Source: Deltaproteobacteria bacterium UBA1386 (GTDB taxonomy: Bacteria; Desulfobacterota; Syntrophorhabdia; Syntrophorhabdales; Syntrophorhabdaceae). Taken from it: a DNA stretch of 48,801 bases. Where the stretch lies: positions 1-48,801 of the forward strand of contig DBQU01000112.1 in the NCBI GenBank assembly GCA_002305765.1. The letters are read 5' to 3'. The position numbers were made by a program, and so were the translations under genes. Below the pieces are notes generated by a model. It made no database searches and had not been told where the DNA came from. It worked only from the letters and a program-made list of their open reading frames with translations. Below are positions 14,263-21,832 of the stretch, piece after piece (position 1 is the first letter of the stretch; every line of letters starts with the position of its first letter).

Positions 14263-14955
14263 ATGGGTGGTGAGATGGGGAAGGGTTCGGCGAGGGAAGG
14301 ACTTGAAAGGGCGAAACGGTCTAGGCGTGCCAAACAGGTTGTTCTGGGAACCGTCTTTCTTGCGCTTCTTGTCGGAGGGTGGTTCTATTCTCTGATCGGG
14401 TATTTCATTCCGCTGTGCATGGTGGCTGGTGTGGGATTGGCCTCCGTTCGGGGCAGGAAGTGGTGCAACTGGATGTGCCCCCGGGGGTCCTTCGCCGATA
14501 CCTATATGAAGCTCATCAGTCCGGAGCGGAAGATACCAGGCTGGCTGAGGGGCACACCGGTGAGGTTGGGCGTTCTGGCATTCCTCATGGCGATGCTTGC
14601 CTTCCAGATCGTGCGGCTGTGGCCGGACCCGTACGCGATAGGGAGGTTTTTTGTCATACTACTCACCGTCACGACCGTCGTGGGGGTCTTCATGGCGCTT
14701 TTCCTTCACCAGCGCGCCTGGTGTTCCATCTGCCCCATAGGGAGCCTATCGAGCTGGGTCGGGAAGGACCGCTACCAGCTGAACATGGAGAAGGACGCCT
14801 GCGTGAACTGCGGTCTCTGCGCGAAGACCTGCCCTATGCAGCTTGCCCCCCAGGAAATGAAGGAAAACGAGGCCATGGCCTTCAAGGGCGATTGCCTCAA
14901 GTGCGGCCTCTGCGTAAAAGCCTGCCCGAAACAGGCCCTTCGCTTTCCGGGATAA
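14263..14955 (+). CDS. NapH-like membrane polyferredoxin
   Basis: Integral membrane iron-sulfur protein of about 230 residues. Four hydrophobic segments occupy residues 25-160. Two cytoplasmic-loop cysteine pairs of the NapH/CcoG type are present (KWCNWMCPRGS near 65, WCSICPIGS near 155). A C-terminal two-cluster ferredoxin follows (CVNCGLCAKTCP near 185, CLKCGLCVKACP near 212). Members pass electrons between the quinone pool or membrane proteins and soluble carriers; a specific partner cannot be named here. The ATG at 14263 follows GGAGGGAG. It is probably co-transcribed with arsR, and heptad/octad element 3 begins just after its stop. Confidence 0.85.
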   Translation: MGGEMGKGSAREGLERAKRSRRAKQVVLGTVFLALLVGGWFYSLIGYFIPLCMVAGVGLASVRGRKWCNWMCPRGSFADTYMKLISPERKIPGWLRGTPVRLGVLAFLMAMLAFQIVRLWPDPYAIGRFFVILLTVTTVVGVFMALFLHQRAWCSICPIGSLSSWVGKDRYQLNMEKDACVNCGLCAKTCPMQLAPQEMKENEAMAFKGDCLKCGLCVKACPKQALRFPG

Positions 14956-14959
14956 GGAC

Positions 14960-15117
14960 GGTTCAAGGGTTCAAAAGTTCAAGAGTTCTAAGGGTAAAAG
15001 ACAAAAAAAGCACCGCAGGCCTTGGGTTAGTGTGCGGATCGTCTTGACAGCACAATCACTCAGCGGGGCACGTCATGGTTCTTCACTTGAACCCTTGAAC
15101 TTTTGAACCCTTGAACC
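14960..15117. repeat. Octamer-armed inverted element 3
   Basis: Left arm of 8-bp units GTTCAAGG, GTTCAAAA, GTTCAAGA, GTTCTAAG, GGTAAAAG beginning near 14960. Right arm of units CTTGAACC, CTTGAACT, TTTGAACC, CTTGAACC at 15086-15117. About 29 bases of the arms are complementary with a single mismatch, so a long hairpin is possible. The core between them is about 85 bp, starts after an A7 run as in element 1, and contains CACAATCACTCAGCG, related to the element 1 core in reverse. It lies between the polyferredoxin gene and the sensor-kinase promoter. Confidence 0.8.
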
Positions 15118-15154
15118 TTCTTTGAGGCCCTTGGGCCAGCCCTGTTTCCATTCA

Positions 15155-15183
15155 TTGACAAAGCCTCCCAATTCCTGTAAGAT
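15155..15183 (+). promoter_or_regulatory. Sigma70-type promoter of the sensor-kinase cluster
   Basis: A perfect TTGACA (15155-15160), 17-base spacer and TAAGAT (15178-15183). The predicted transcript begins near 15190, which rules out the upstream in-frame codon at 15122 as start and supports the ATG at 15218. The leader of about 28 nt lacks a strong ribosome site. Confidence 0.72.
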
Positions 15184-15217
15184 TTGTGGTAATTTATTAA
15201 ATTTTCTGTGTATTTGG

Positions 15218-17344
15218 ATGAATACCGTACGCGATCTCAAGTCAGAACACTGCCGGGGAGATTCCAGGGTAGAGGTCAACAACCGCAAGTGCCGCAGATG
15301 CTTTTACTGTGTGCAGCTCTGTCCCGCGAAGGCCATCAAACTCGAAAAGGAGTCGATCCGCATCATCCCGGAGCGATGCATACTCTGCGGCAACTGCATC
15401 ACCGGATGTCCGCACCGTGCGATGACATATCACAGCGACGCGAGCATCGTCAGGAACCTCATAGAGGCGAATGAGAATGTCGTCGCCTGCCTCGACCCCG
15501 CCTTTCCGGCCGTTCTCGACAATGTGAGCCCCTGGGGTTTCAGTTACGCCCTCAAGGCCCTCGGGTTCAAGGAGGTCTGGGAAGGTGCCGTCGGTGCGGA
15601 GCTGATAAGCGGACCTTACCGGAAACTTCTGACGGAAACGGAAAAACCCGTCATATCTTCCTTCTGCCCCGTCATCGTCTCCTACATCGAGAAGTATCTT
15701 CCCCAGCTTATCGGTAATCTCGCGCCCATAGTCTCGCCGATGATAGCTGCTGGGAGGGCCATCAAGAAGGCGAAAGGGGAGGGGTGGCGCGTTGTCTACA
15801 TCGCCCCGTGCCTTGCCCGGATGGGGGAGTTGGACTACGAGGAGAACGCGGATGCCATCGATCATGTCATCACCTTTCGCGACGTGCGGTTCATGTTCGC
15901 CGAGGCCGGGATCAACCCGAGACACGTGGACGAGGCGCCCTTCGACGGGCCCGTTCCGGCACTGGGCCGGATCGTCCCCGTCATAGGCGGGCTCAACCGG
16001 AGCCTGGGGCACAGTTTCGACGTTCTCGTCGGGGAGACCAGCGTTGCCTACGGGCGAAGGCGGGTCATGGCCGCGCTCAACCAGCTTGCGAAGGGGGCCA
16101 TTCAGGCCCGTTTCTTCGATCTTGTTTTCTGCGATGGCTGCGTGGACGGTTCCTTCGTGGAGCGAGAGCTTTCCGTGGTGGGAAGAAGGCAGATCGTATC
16201 GCGGTACGCCAAGTCCCAGTTCAGCCCCCAGACGGCGTCGGTGCTTCAGCGTACCCTCAGGGACTTTGCTGATGTGAAGATCACGAAGGAGCACAAGGCC
16301 AACGTTCAGAAGCTCCCCGATCCGACGGAGGAGCAGATACGGGCCGTCCTGAAGAGGATAAACAAGCTGCCTCCCCACAACAACCTCGACTGCCGGGCCT
16401 GCGGCTACAATACGTGCCGAGAGAAGGCGGTCGCCGTCGTGCAGGGCATATCGGAAGCCGAGTATTGCCTGCCCTACCTTCTGGAAGGCTCGAAGCGCGT
16501 CTACGAGCAGCTCGAAAAATCCCACAGGGAGCTGCAGCGCTCCCATCAGGAACTGGAGCAGGCGCAGTTCCAGCTCATCAGGACGGAGAAGCTCGCGGCC
16601 CTGGGACAGCTCGCCGCCGGCGTCGCCCACGAGATAAACAACCCCCTCGGCACGATCACCATCTATGCCCACATACTGGCACGGTCCCTCGAGCCCGACG
16701 ACCCGAGAAAGGAAGACATCGACCTCATCGTGACCGAGGCCAACAGGACGAAGGAGATCGTCCAGGGGCTCCTGAGCTTCGCGCGGGAGACAAAGCTCAA
16801 ACCGGGCGAGACGAACATCAACGACCTTCTCGAGGAGACCCTCGGTCTGCTCGTCAACCAGGTCCTCTTTCAGAACATCAAGATCAAGAAGGTGTTCAAC
16901 GATGATCTCCCCCTGCTCTTCGCCGACGCGACGCAGCTCAAGCAGGTGTTTCTCAACATCATGCTCAACGCGGCGCAGGCGATGGAGGGCAAAGGCTCGC
17001 TGACGCTCACCACCACCCACGAGGGAGGCACGATCGAGATCAGGATACGCGACACGGGACCGGGCATCCCGCCGGAGAACATCGGCAAGCTCTTCAATCC
17101 TTTCTTTACCACGAAGGAGAAGGGGACGGGGCTCGGACTCGCCATTTCCTACGGCATCGTGGAGCGCCATTCGGGGCAGATAGATGTCGAGACGGAACTG
17201 GGCAAGGGAAGCACATTCATCATCACGTTGCCCGTCGACGCCGATGCGGCGGGGATCATTGCACCGGCCAAAGGATTAGCGGCAAATCAAAATATAAATA
17301 CAGGGAGAAGGAACCATGGCACAAAAAAGAATTCTCATCATTGA
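15218..17344 (+). CDS. Ferredoxin / [FeFe]-hydrogenase-like redox-sensor histidine kinase
   Basis: 708-residue cytoplasmic sensor kinase. Order: two [4Fe-4S] ferredoxin motifs (CRRCFYCVQLCP near 25, CILCGNCITGCP near 54); a domain homologous to the [FeFe]-hydrogenase large subunit (about 70-350); a four-cysteine cluster domain (DCRACGYNTC plus a later YCLP, 391-417); a coiled linker; the HisKA box GVAHEINNP with phospho-His near 471; and a HATPase domain with the GTGLGLAISYG loop. The hydrogenase-like part keeps cluster ligands Cys150, Cys198, Cys305 and Cys308, but the proton-shuttle Cys of the TSCCPGW motif is Phe149 and the last motif is C-x2-C. A sensor rather than a catalyst is therefore expected, as in known hydrogenase-like signalling proteins. 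It ends 29 bases inside the next gene, a response regulator. Confidence 0.88.
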   Translation: MNTVRDLKSEHCRGDSRVEVNNRKCRRCFYCVQLCPAKAIKLEKESIRIIPERCILCGNCITGCPHRAMTYHSDASIVRNLIEANENVVACLDPAFPAVLDNVSPWGFSYALKALGFKEVWEGAVGAELISGPYRKLLTETEKPVISSFCPVIVSYIEKYLPQLIGNLAPIVSPMIAAGRAIKKAKGEGWRVVYIAPCLARMGELDYEENADAIDHVITFRDVRFMFAEAGINPRHVDEAPFDGPVPALGRIVPVIGGLNRSLGHSFDVLVGETSVAYGRRRVMAALNQLAKGAIQARFFDLVFCDGCVDGSFVERELSVVGRRQIVSRYAKSQFSPQTASVLQRTLRDFADVKITKEHKANVQKLPDPTEEQIRAVLKRINKLPPHNNLDCRACGYNTCREKAVAVVQGISEAEYCLPYLLEGSKRVYEQLEKSHRELQRSHQELEQAQFQLIRTEKLAALGQLAAGVAHEINNPLGTITIYAHILARSLEPDDPRKEDIDLIVTEANRTKEIVQGLLSFARETKLKPGETNINDLLEETLGLLVNQVLFQNIKIKKVFNDDLPLLFADATQLKQVFLNIMLNAAQAMEGKGSLTLTTTHEGGTIEIRIRDTGPGIPPENIGKLFNPFFTTKEKGTGLGLAISYGIVERHSGQIDVETELGKGSTFIITLPVDADAAGIIAPAKGLAANQNINTGRRNHGTKKNSHH

Positions 17345-17717
17345 TGACGACGTCGACTTCGTTGATCTCAACAAGGCAGTCCTGCAGAACAACGGATTCG
17401 AAGTCGAAACGGCATTCTCGGCTCGCGAGGGCATGGACAAGGTGCAGTTCGAAGCGCCGGACCTCATCCTCCTCGACCTCATGCTGGAGAAACACGACAC
17501 GGGGTTCAGTTTCGCGAAGGCCATCAAGGCCGATCCGCGCTACAAGACCATCCCCATCCTGATGATCTCCGCCGTTGCCGGCGAGACGGGGTACGATTTC
17601 ACCCAGGAGCAGGACGGCTACTGGATGAAGACGGATGATTTCGTGGCCAAGCCGGTGGAGCCGGAAGAACTGGTCAAGAGGATCAACGCCCTCATCGACA
17701 GAGCGAAACAGGGATAG
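17316..17717 (+). CDS. Single-domain response regulator
   Basis: 133-residue receiver domain with no output domain. The acidic triad IDDDVDF, phospho-acceptor Asp in LLDLML, Ser in MISAV (Thr/Ser position) and Lys in VAKPV are all in place. The start ATG lies within the end of the kinase gene (29-base overlap) and has GGAGAAGGAA upstream, so the two are translationally linked and almost certainly a cognate pair. Without an output domain it should act by protein contact or as a phosphorelay intermediate, perhaps towards the hybrid kinase that follows. A glycine-poor insertion around TGYDFTQEQDGYW distinguishes it from CheY. Confidence 0.9.
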   Translation: MAQKRILIIDDDVDFVDLNKAVLQNNGFEVETAFSAREGMDKVQFEAPDLILLDLMLEKHDTGFSFAKAIKADPRYKTIPILMISAVAGETGYDFTQEQDGYWMKTDDFVAKPVEPEELVKRINALIDRAKQG

Positions 17718-17735
17718 ATCTCCACGGGAACGTTA

Positions 17736-19238
17736 ATGGCCGAATCTGTCACCATCCTTGTTGTCGACGACGAGAAAGGCATCCGTGAAGGGTGCCGGAG
17801 GATCCTCGCGTCAGAGGGGTACGGCGTCGATGTTGCCGAGAACGGCAAGATGGCGCTCGAGATGGTCACGGGGAAACCCTATGACCTCATCCTCGTCGAC
17901 CTCATGATGCCCGTCATGGGCGGACTTGAGCTCATGGAGCACGTGCGGCAGATCGACCCGGGCATTATCCTCGTGGTCATCACTGGGTTTGCCACGGTGG
18001 AGACGGCTGTCGACGCAATGAAACACGGCGCCTACGATTACATACCCAAGCCTTTCAACCCGGACCAGCTCATGGCGGTCATCAACCGGGGCCTCGACAA
18101 GAGGCGGCTCACCATAGAAAAGGAAAAGCTCCGCGAAGAGAGGGACCAGCGGCTCCTCGAAGTGGCAAGCGAGAAATCAAAGCTCCACACCATCGTGAAC
18201 TCGATGGCCGACGGTATCCTCGTCATCAACAGGGAGCACCAGCTTGTCCTGTGGAACCCGGCGGTGCTCAAAATGCTCAACGTGCGGGGCAGGGTCGACG
18301 AGTCCGGAGTGGGCATGGATTTCCAGAAGGCGCTAAAGCAGCAGGACTTGATAGATGTTATCAACAAGGCGTTCTCCCCTGATTCTTCCCAGTATACGAT
18401 CATCTCCGAAGAGGTGGTCCTCGCAGGGGAGACCCCGAAGACCTTAATGGTCAATGTTGCGGGAGTGCGCGACGAGAGAGGCGAGAACCTCGGCGTCGTC
18501 TGCACCTTCCGCGATATCTCCCGTCTCAAGGAGGTCGAGGAGATAAAATCCCAGTTCGTGAGGATGGTGGCGCACGAGATACGGGCGCCGCTGGGGGCGA
18601 TCGAAGGGTATCTCAACGCCTATCTCACGGGAGTGGCGGGCACGGACCCCCAGTTCCTCCGGCAGATGCTGGAGCGGGCAAAGTTGAGGGCAAGGTCGCT
18701 CATGGACCTCGTCAACGACCTTCTGCTCTTCGCGAAGCTGGAATCGAAGAAGGTCGTAAGGAAGAAAGAGCTCCTGGACATTACGGAGATCATCGAGAAC
18801 ACCGTCGAGCTCTTCAGGGTTCAGGGTTCGACGAAGGATGTGTCGTTCTTCGTCGAGATACCCGAAAAGCTGCCCCTCATCGAGGCCGACAGGTCGGAAA
18901 TGGAGCAGCTCTTCACGAACCTTGTGTCCAATGCCATGAAGTACAATGTCAAGAACGGCAAGGTCACGGTCAGGGCCGTGCCGGAGCCCCATTACCTCAG
19001 CATAAGCGTGAGCGACACGGGCATCGGCATGGAGGAGGAGTGTCTCTCCTGCATCTTCGACGAGTTCTACCGGGTGCAGGGACCGAACACGCGCTATACG
19101 ACAGGCACCGGATTGGGGCTTTCCATCGTGAAAAGAATAGTGGAATCCCACTTCGGGCGCATCGAGGTCGAAAGCGCGGTCGGGAAAGGAACGGTCTTCA
19201 CCGTCAGGCTGCCGCTCAAGCAGGTGAACGACAAGTAA
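17736..19238 (+). CDS. Receiver-PAS-histidine kinase hybrid
   Basis: 500-residue soluble signalling protein. It has an N-terminal receiver domain (VVDDEKGIREG, Asp in LVDLMMP, Thr in VITGF, Lys in IPKPF), a coiled linker, a PAS domain (about 150-265, ILVINREHQLVLWNP), a HisKA box (MVAHEIRAPLGAIEG) and a HATPase domain with TGLGLSIVKRI. No membrane segment is seen. The receiver-first layout fits a phosphorelay in which the upstream regulator or kinase modulates this protein's kinase activity. It lies 18 bases after the response regulator and 38 bases before nfnAB. The final target regulator is not in the window, unless the ArsR or an unlinked protein serves. Confidence 0.9.
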   Translation: MAESVTILVVDDEKGIREGCRRILASEGYGVDVAENGKMALEMVTGKPYDLILVDLMMPVMGGLELMEHVRQIDPGIILVVITGFATVETAVDAMKHGAYDYIPKPFNPDQLMAVINRGLDKRRLTIEKEKLREERDQRLLEVASEKSKLHTIVNSMADGILVINREHQLVLWNPAVLKMLNVRGRVDESGVGMDFQKALKQQDLIDVINKAFSPDSSQYTIISEEVVLAGETPKTLMVNVAGVRDERGENLGVVCTFRDISRLKEVEEIKSQFVRMVAHEIRAPLGAIEGYLNAYLTGVAGTDPQFLRQMLERAKLRARSLMDLVNDLLLFAKLESKKVVRKKELLDITEIIENTVELFRVQGSTKDVSFFVEIPEKLPLIEADRSEMEQLFTNLVSNAMKYNVKNGKVTVRAVPEPHYLSISVSDTGIGMEEECLSCIFDEFYRVQGPNTRYTTGTGLGLSIVKRIVESHFGRIEVESAVGKGTVFTVRLPLKQVNDK

Positions 19239-19253
19239 TTGTTTTGATAGAAT
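19224..19253 (+). promoter_or_regulatory. Possible extended -10 promoter of nfnAB
   Basis: TGA-TAGAAT (19245-19253) is a good extended -10 element in an AT-rich gap; the -35 region (GTGAAC, 19224-19229) is weak. It would allow nfnAB to be transcribed independently of the kinase genes, with an AAAAGGAG ribosome site just before 19277. Confidence 0.45.
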
Positions 19254-19276
19254 TAAACTTTTGAAAAGGAGACGTT

Positions 19277-21541
19277 ATGGCTACCAAGAAAGCATCCAAA
19301 ACCAACCAGATCCTGGAGAAGAAAGTTCTTGCTCCCTCGATCACCATGTACAAGCTGTATGTCCCGGACATCGCCAGAAAGGTGAAGGCCGGCCAGTTCG
19401 TCGTCGTCCGCGGCGACGACATGGGCGAGCGCATACCGCTCACCGTTGCCGATTATGACACCAAGAAGGGCACCATCACCATCATATTCCAGGAAGTGGG
19501 CACATCCACCCAGAAGCTCGCGAAGTTCGAGGCGGGCATGGCCCTCCTCGACGTCGTCGGCCCCCTGGGTAAACCGAGCCACATCGAGAAGTTCGGCACC
19601 GTTGTCTGCGTGGGCGGCGGCGTCGGCGTGGCGCCTGTCCTGCCCATCGCCAAGGCCCTCAAGGAGGCAGGCAACGAGGTCATCTCCATCATCGGCGCCC
19701 GCACGCAGAGCATGCTCATCCTCGAGGAAGAGATGAAGAAGGCGAGCACCACCGTGCATGTCACCACCGATGACGGCACATACGGACACCACGGTTTTGT
19801 CACCGACGTCCTGAAGAAGATAATCGAAGAGCGCGGCGCTGCCAACATCGCCCTCGTCGTGGGTATCGGCCCCGTCATCATGATGAAGGCCGTCACCGAC
19901 GTGACCCGCCCCTTCGGCGTCAAGACCGTCGTCAGCCTCAATACGATCATGGTCGACGGCACAGGTATGTGCGGCTGCTGCCGCGCCACCATCGCCGGCG
20001 AGACGAAGTTCGTCTGCGTCGACGGTCCCGAGTTCGACGGGCATGCCGTGGACTTCCCCGAACTGGTCCTGCGCCAGAAGATGTACAACCGCGAAGAGCG
20101 GCGCGCCCTCTGGGACCACAAGTGCAAGATCGACGCACAGGAAAAGGCCGTCAAGAAGGCCCGCAAACGCGTGAAGATGCCGGAGCAGGCACCGAAGCAG
20201 CGGATCCAGAATTTTGCGGAAGTGGCCCTGGGATACACGAAAGAGAACGCCATGATGGAAGCCCAGCGCTGCCTCGGCTGCAAGAAGCCGCCCTGCGTGG
20301 AAGGCTGCCCCGTCAACGTACAGATCCCCCAGTTCATCGCGAAGATCAAGGAAGGCGACTTCATGAGCGCCATCCATATCATTAAAGAAACGAACAGCCT
20401 TCCCGCCGTCTGCGGCAGGGTCTGTCCCCAGGAAAGCCAGTGTGAGTCGAAATGTATCCTGGGCAAGAAGTCTGAACCTGTTGCCATCGGCCGCCTCGAG
20501 CGCTTTGCCGCGGACTATCAGCTCGGTCTCGGCGATGTCCGCGTTCCCACGCTGCCGAAGAAGACGGGCAAGAAGGTCGCCATCATCGGTGCCGGCCCCG
20601 CCGGTCTCACCGTCGCAGGCGAGCTGAGCAAGAAGGGCCACGAATGCACCATCTACGAAGCGCTTCACAAGGCGGGCGGCGTGCTCGTTTACGGCATCCC
20701 CGAGTTCCGTCTCCCCAAGGCGATCGTGCAGCGCGAGGTCGACTACCTCGAGAAACTCGGCGCCAAGGTGAAGGTCGACTCCATCGTCGGCCAGACGGTC
20801 ACCCTTGACGAGCTTTTCGCCCAGGGTTACGACGCCGCGTTCGTCGGTACCGGCGCGGGTCTCCCCTACTTCCTCAACATCCCCGGCGAGAACCTGAACG
20901 GCGTTTACTCCGCCAACGAGTTCCTGACCAGGGCCAATCTCATGAAGGCATACCTCTTCCCTGAATACGACACACCCATCAGGGTCGGCTCGAAGGTGGC
21001 GGTCATCGGCGGCGGCAACGTGGCCATGGACTCCGCCAGGGTCTCGAAGCGCCTCGGCGCGGATGTGTATCTCGTCTATCGCCGCAGCCGCGAGGAAATG
21101 CCTGCTCGTGCGGAAGAAGCGCACCACGCGGAGGAAGAGGGCATCGATTTCAGGCTGCTGACGAACCCCATCAGGGTCGTCGGCGACGATCAGGGCTGGG
21201 TCAAGGGGCTCGAGTGCGTAAAGATGGAACTCGGCGAACCCGACGCGTCAGGCAGAAGAAGACCTGTCGAGATCAAGGGCTCCAATTTCATCCTCGATGT
21301 GGACGTCGTCATCGTCGCCATCGGCCAGGGCCCGAACCCCATCCTCACCTCCACCACTCCGGACCTGGAACTCAAAAAATCCGGGAACATCGTGGCAGAT
21401 GAGGAAACGGGACAGACAAGCCGCACGGGCGTCTTCGCCGGCGGCGACATCGTCACCGGAGCCGCTACCGTCATCCTGGCCATGGGCGCGGGAAGAAAAG
21501 CAGCGAAGGCAATAGACGAATATCTTCAGACGAAGAAGTAA
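19277..21541 (+). CDS. nfnAB: Fused NfnA-NfnB ferredoxin:NADP+ transhydrogenase
   Basis: 754-residue single-chain version of NADH-dependent reduced ferredoxin:NADP+ oxidoreductase. The reaction couples NADPH oxidation to NAD+ and ferredoxin reduction, or runs in reverse. Residues 1-285 are NfnA: FAD segment RIPLTVADYD, NAD loop GGGVGVAPV, the GIGPVIMMKA motif, and [2Fe-2S] GMCGCCRA with FVCVDG. Residues about 305-754 are NfnB/GltD: C-x2-C-x4-C-x3-C (CLGCKKPPCVEGC), complete C-x3-C-x5-C-x3-C (CGRVCPQESQCESKC, first Cys at 379), FAD GAGPAGLTVAG and NADPH GGGNVAMDSAR with YRRS. All cofactor motifs altered in the 9.6-11.9 kb paralogues are canonical here, so this copy should be the genuine bifurcating Nfn. 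An intrinsic terminator follows. Confidence 0.92.
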   Translation: MATKKASKTNQILEKKVLAPSITMYKLYVPDIARKVKAGQFVVVRGDDMGERIPLTVADYDTKKGTITIIFQEVGTSTQKLAKFEAGMALLDVVGPLGKPSHIEKFGTVVCVGGGVGVAPVLPIAKALKEAGNEVISIIGARTQSMLILEEEMKKASTTVHVTTDDGTYGHHGFVTDVLKKIIEERGAANIALVVGIGPVIMMKAVTDVTRPFGVKTVVSLNTIMVDGTGMCGCCRATIAGETKFVCVDGPEFDGHAVDFPELVLRQKMYNREERRALWDHKCKIDAQEKAVKKARKRVKMPEQAPKQRIQNFAEVALGYTKENAMMEAQRCLGCKKPPCVEGCPVNVQIPQFIAKIKEGDFMSAIHIIKETNSLPAVCGRVCPQESQCESKCILGKKSEPVAIGRLERFAADYQLGLGDVRVPTLPKKTGKKVAIIGAGPAGLTVAGELSKKGHECTIYEALHKAGGVLVYGIPEFRLPKAIVQREVDYLEKLGAKVKVDSIVGQTVTLDELFAQGYDAAFVGTGAGLPYFLNIPGENLNGVYSANEFLTRANLMKAYLFPEYDTPIRVGSKVAVIGGGNVAMDSARVSKRLGADVYLVYRRSREEMPARAEEAHHAEEEGIDFRLLTNPIRVVGDDQGWVKGLECVKMELGEPDASGRRRPVEIKGSNFILDVDVVIVAIGQGPNPILTSTTPDLELKKSGNIVADEETGQTSRTGVFAGGDIVTGAATVILAMGAGRKAAKAIDEYLQTKK

Positions 21542-21560
21542 GGCTTGCCAATGAAAGTGA

Positions 21561-21593
21561 AAAGGCGGGGTGTGGCCACCCCGCCTTTTTTTT
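21561..21593 (+). terminator. Strong intrinsic terminator after nfnAB
   Basis: A perfect 12-bp stem (AAAGGCGGGGTG with CACCCCGCCTTT), a 4-nt loop and an uninterrupted T8 run. It lies 20 bases after the nfnAB stop and closes the kinase-nfnAB unit. Confidence 0.95.
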
Positions 21594-21832
21594 GCCGGTG
21601 AAGAAGGGTTCAGGACCCGGGATGCGGGGTCCGGAGGCAAGCCGGGACGCGAAGGTCTTTGAACCACAACCGGCATGGCGATAGGGGTGATCCTGCGGAA
21701 GGGGTGACGGTGACGCGGAGTACGCGCAGAGAATGATCCGGCGGGTCCCCTCGATCATCTGTCTGCAAAACGAAGCGTTTCATGACACGGTGATTCTAGC
21801 GTCTCGAAAAGAACAGGAGAGAAAGAATGATA

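Noticed and set aside
15122..15217. Upstream extension of the sensor kinase
   Set aside because: The added residues would be encoded across the TTGACA-N17-TAAGAT promoter. The ATG at 15218 is downstream of it.
15242..17170. 642-codon minus-strand frame opposite the sensor kinase
   Set aside because: The plus strand encodes complete ferredoxin, hydrogenase-like and kinase domains. The antisense product has no recognisable domain.
15218..17344. Annotation as a catalytic [FeFe] hydrogenase
   Set aside because: The proton-shuttle Cys is replaced by Phe, the last cluster motif is C-x2-C, and the protein ends in a histidine kinase. A sensor is more likely.
19239..19262. Rex (NADH-sensing repressor) operator upstream of nfnAB
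   Set aside because: TTGTTTTGATAGAATTAA resembles half of a Rex site, but the second half does not match the palindrome.
19253..21127. 624-codon minus-strand frame opposite nfnAB
   Set aside because: Shadow of a strongly conserved gene with GC-biased codons. No promoter or ribosome site.
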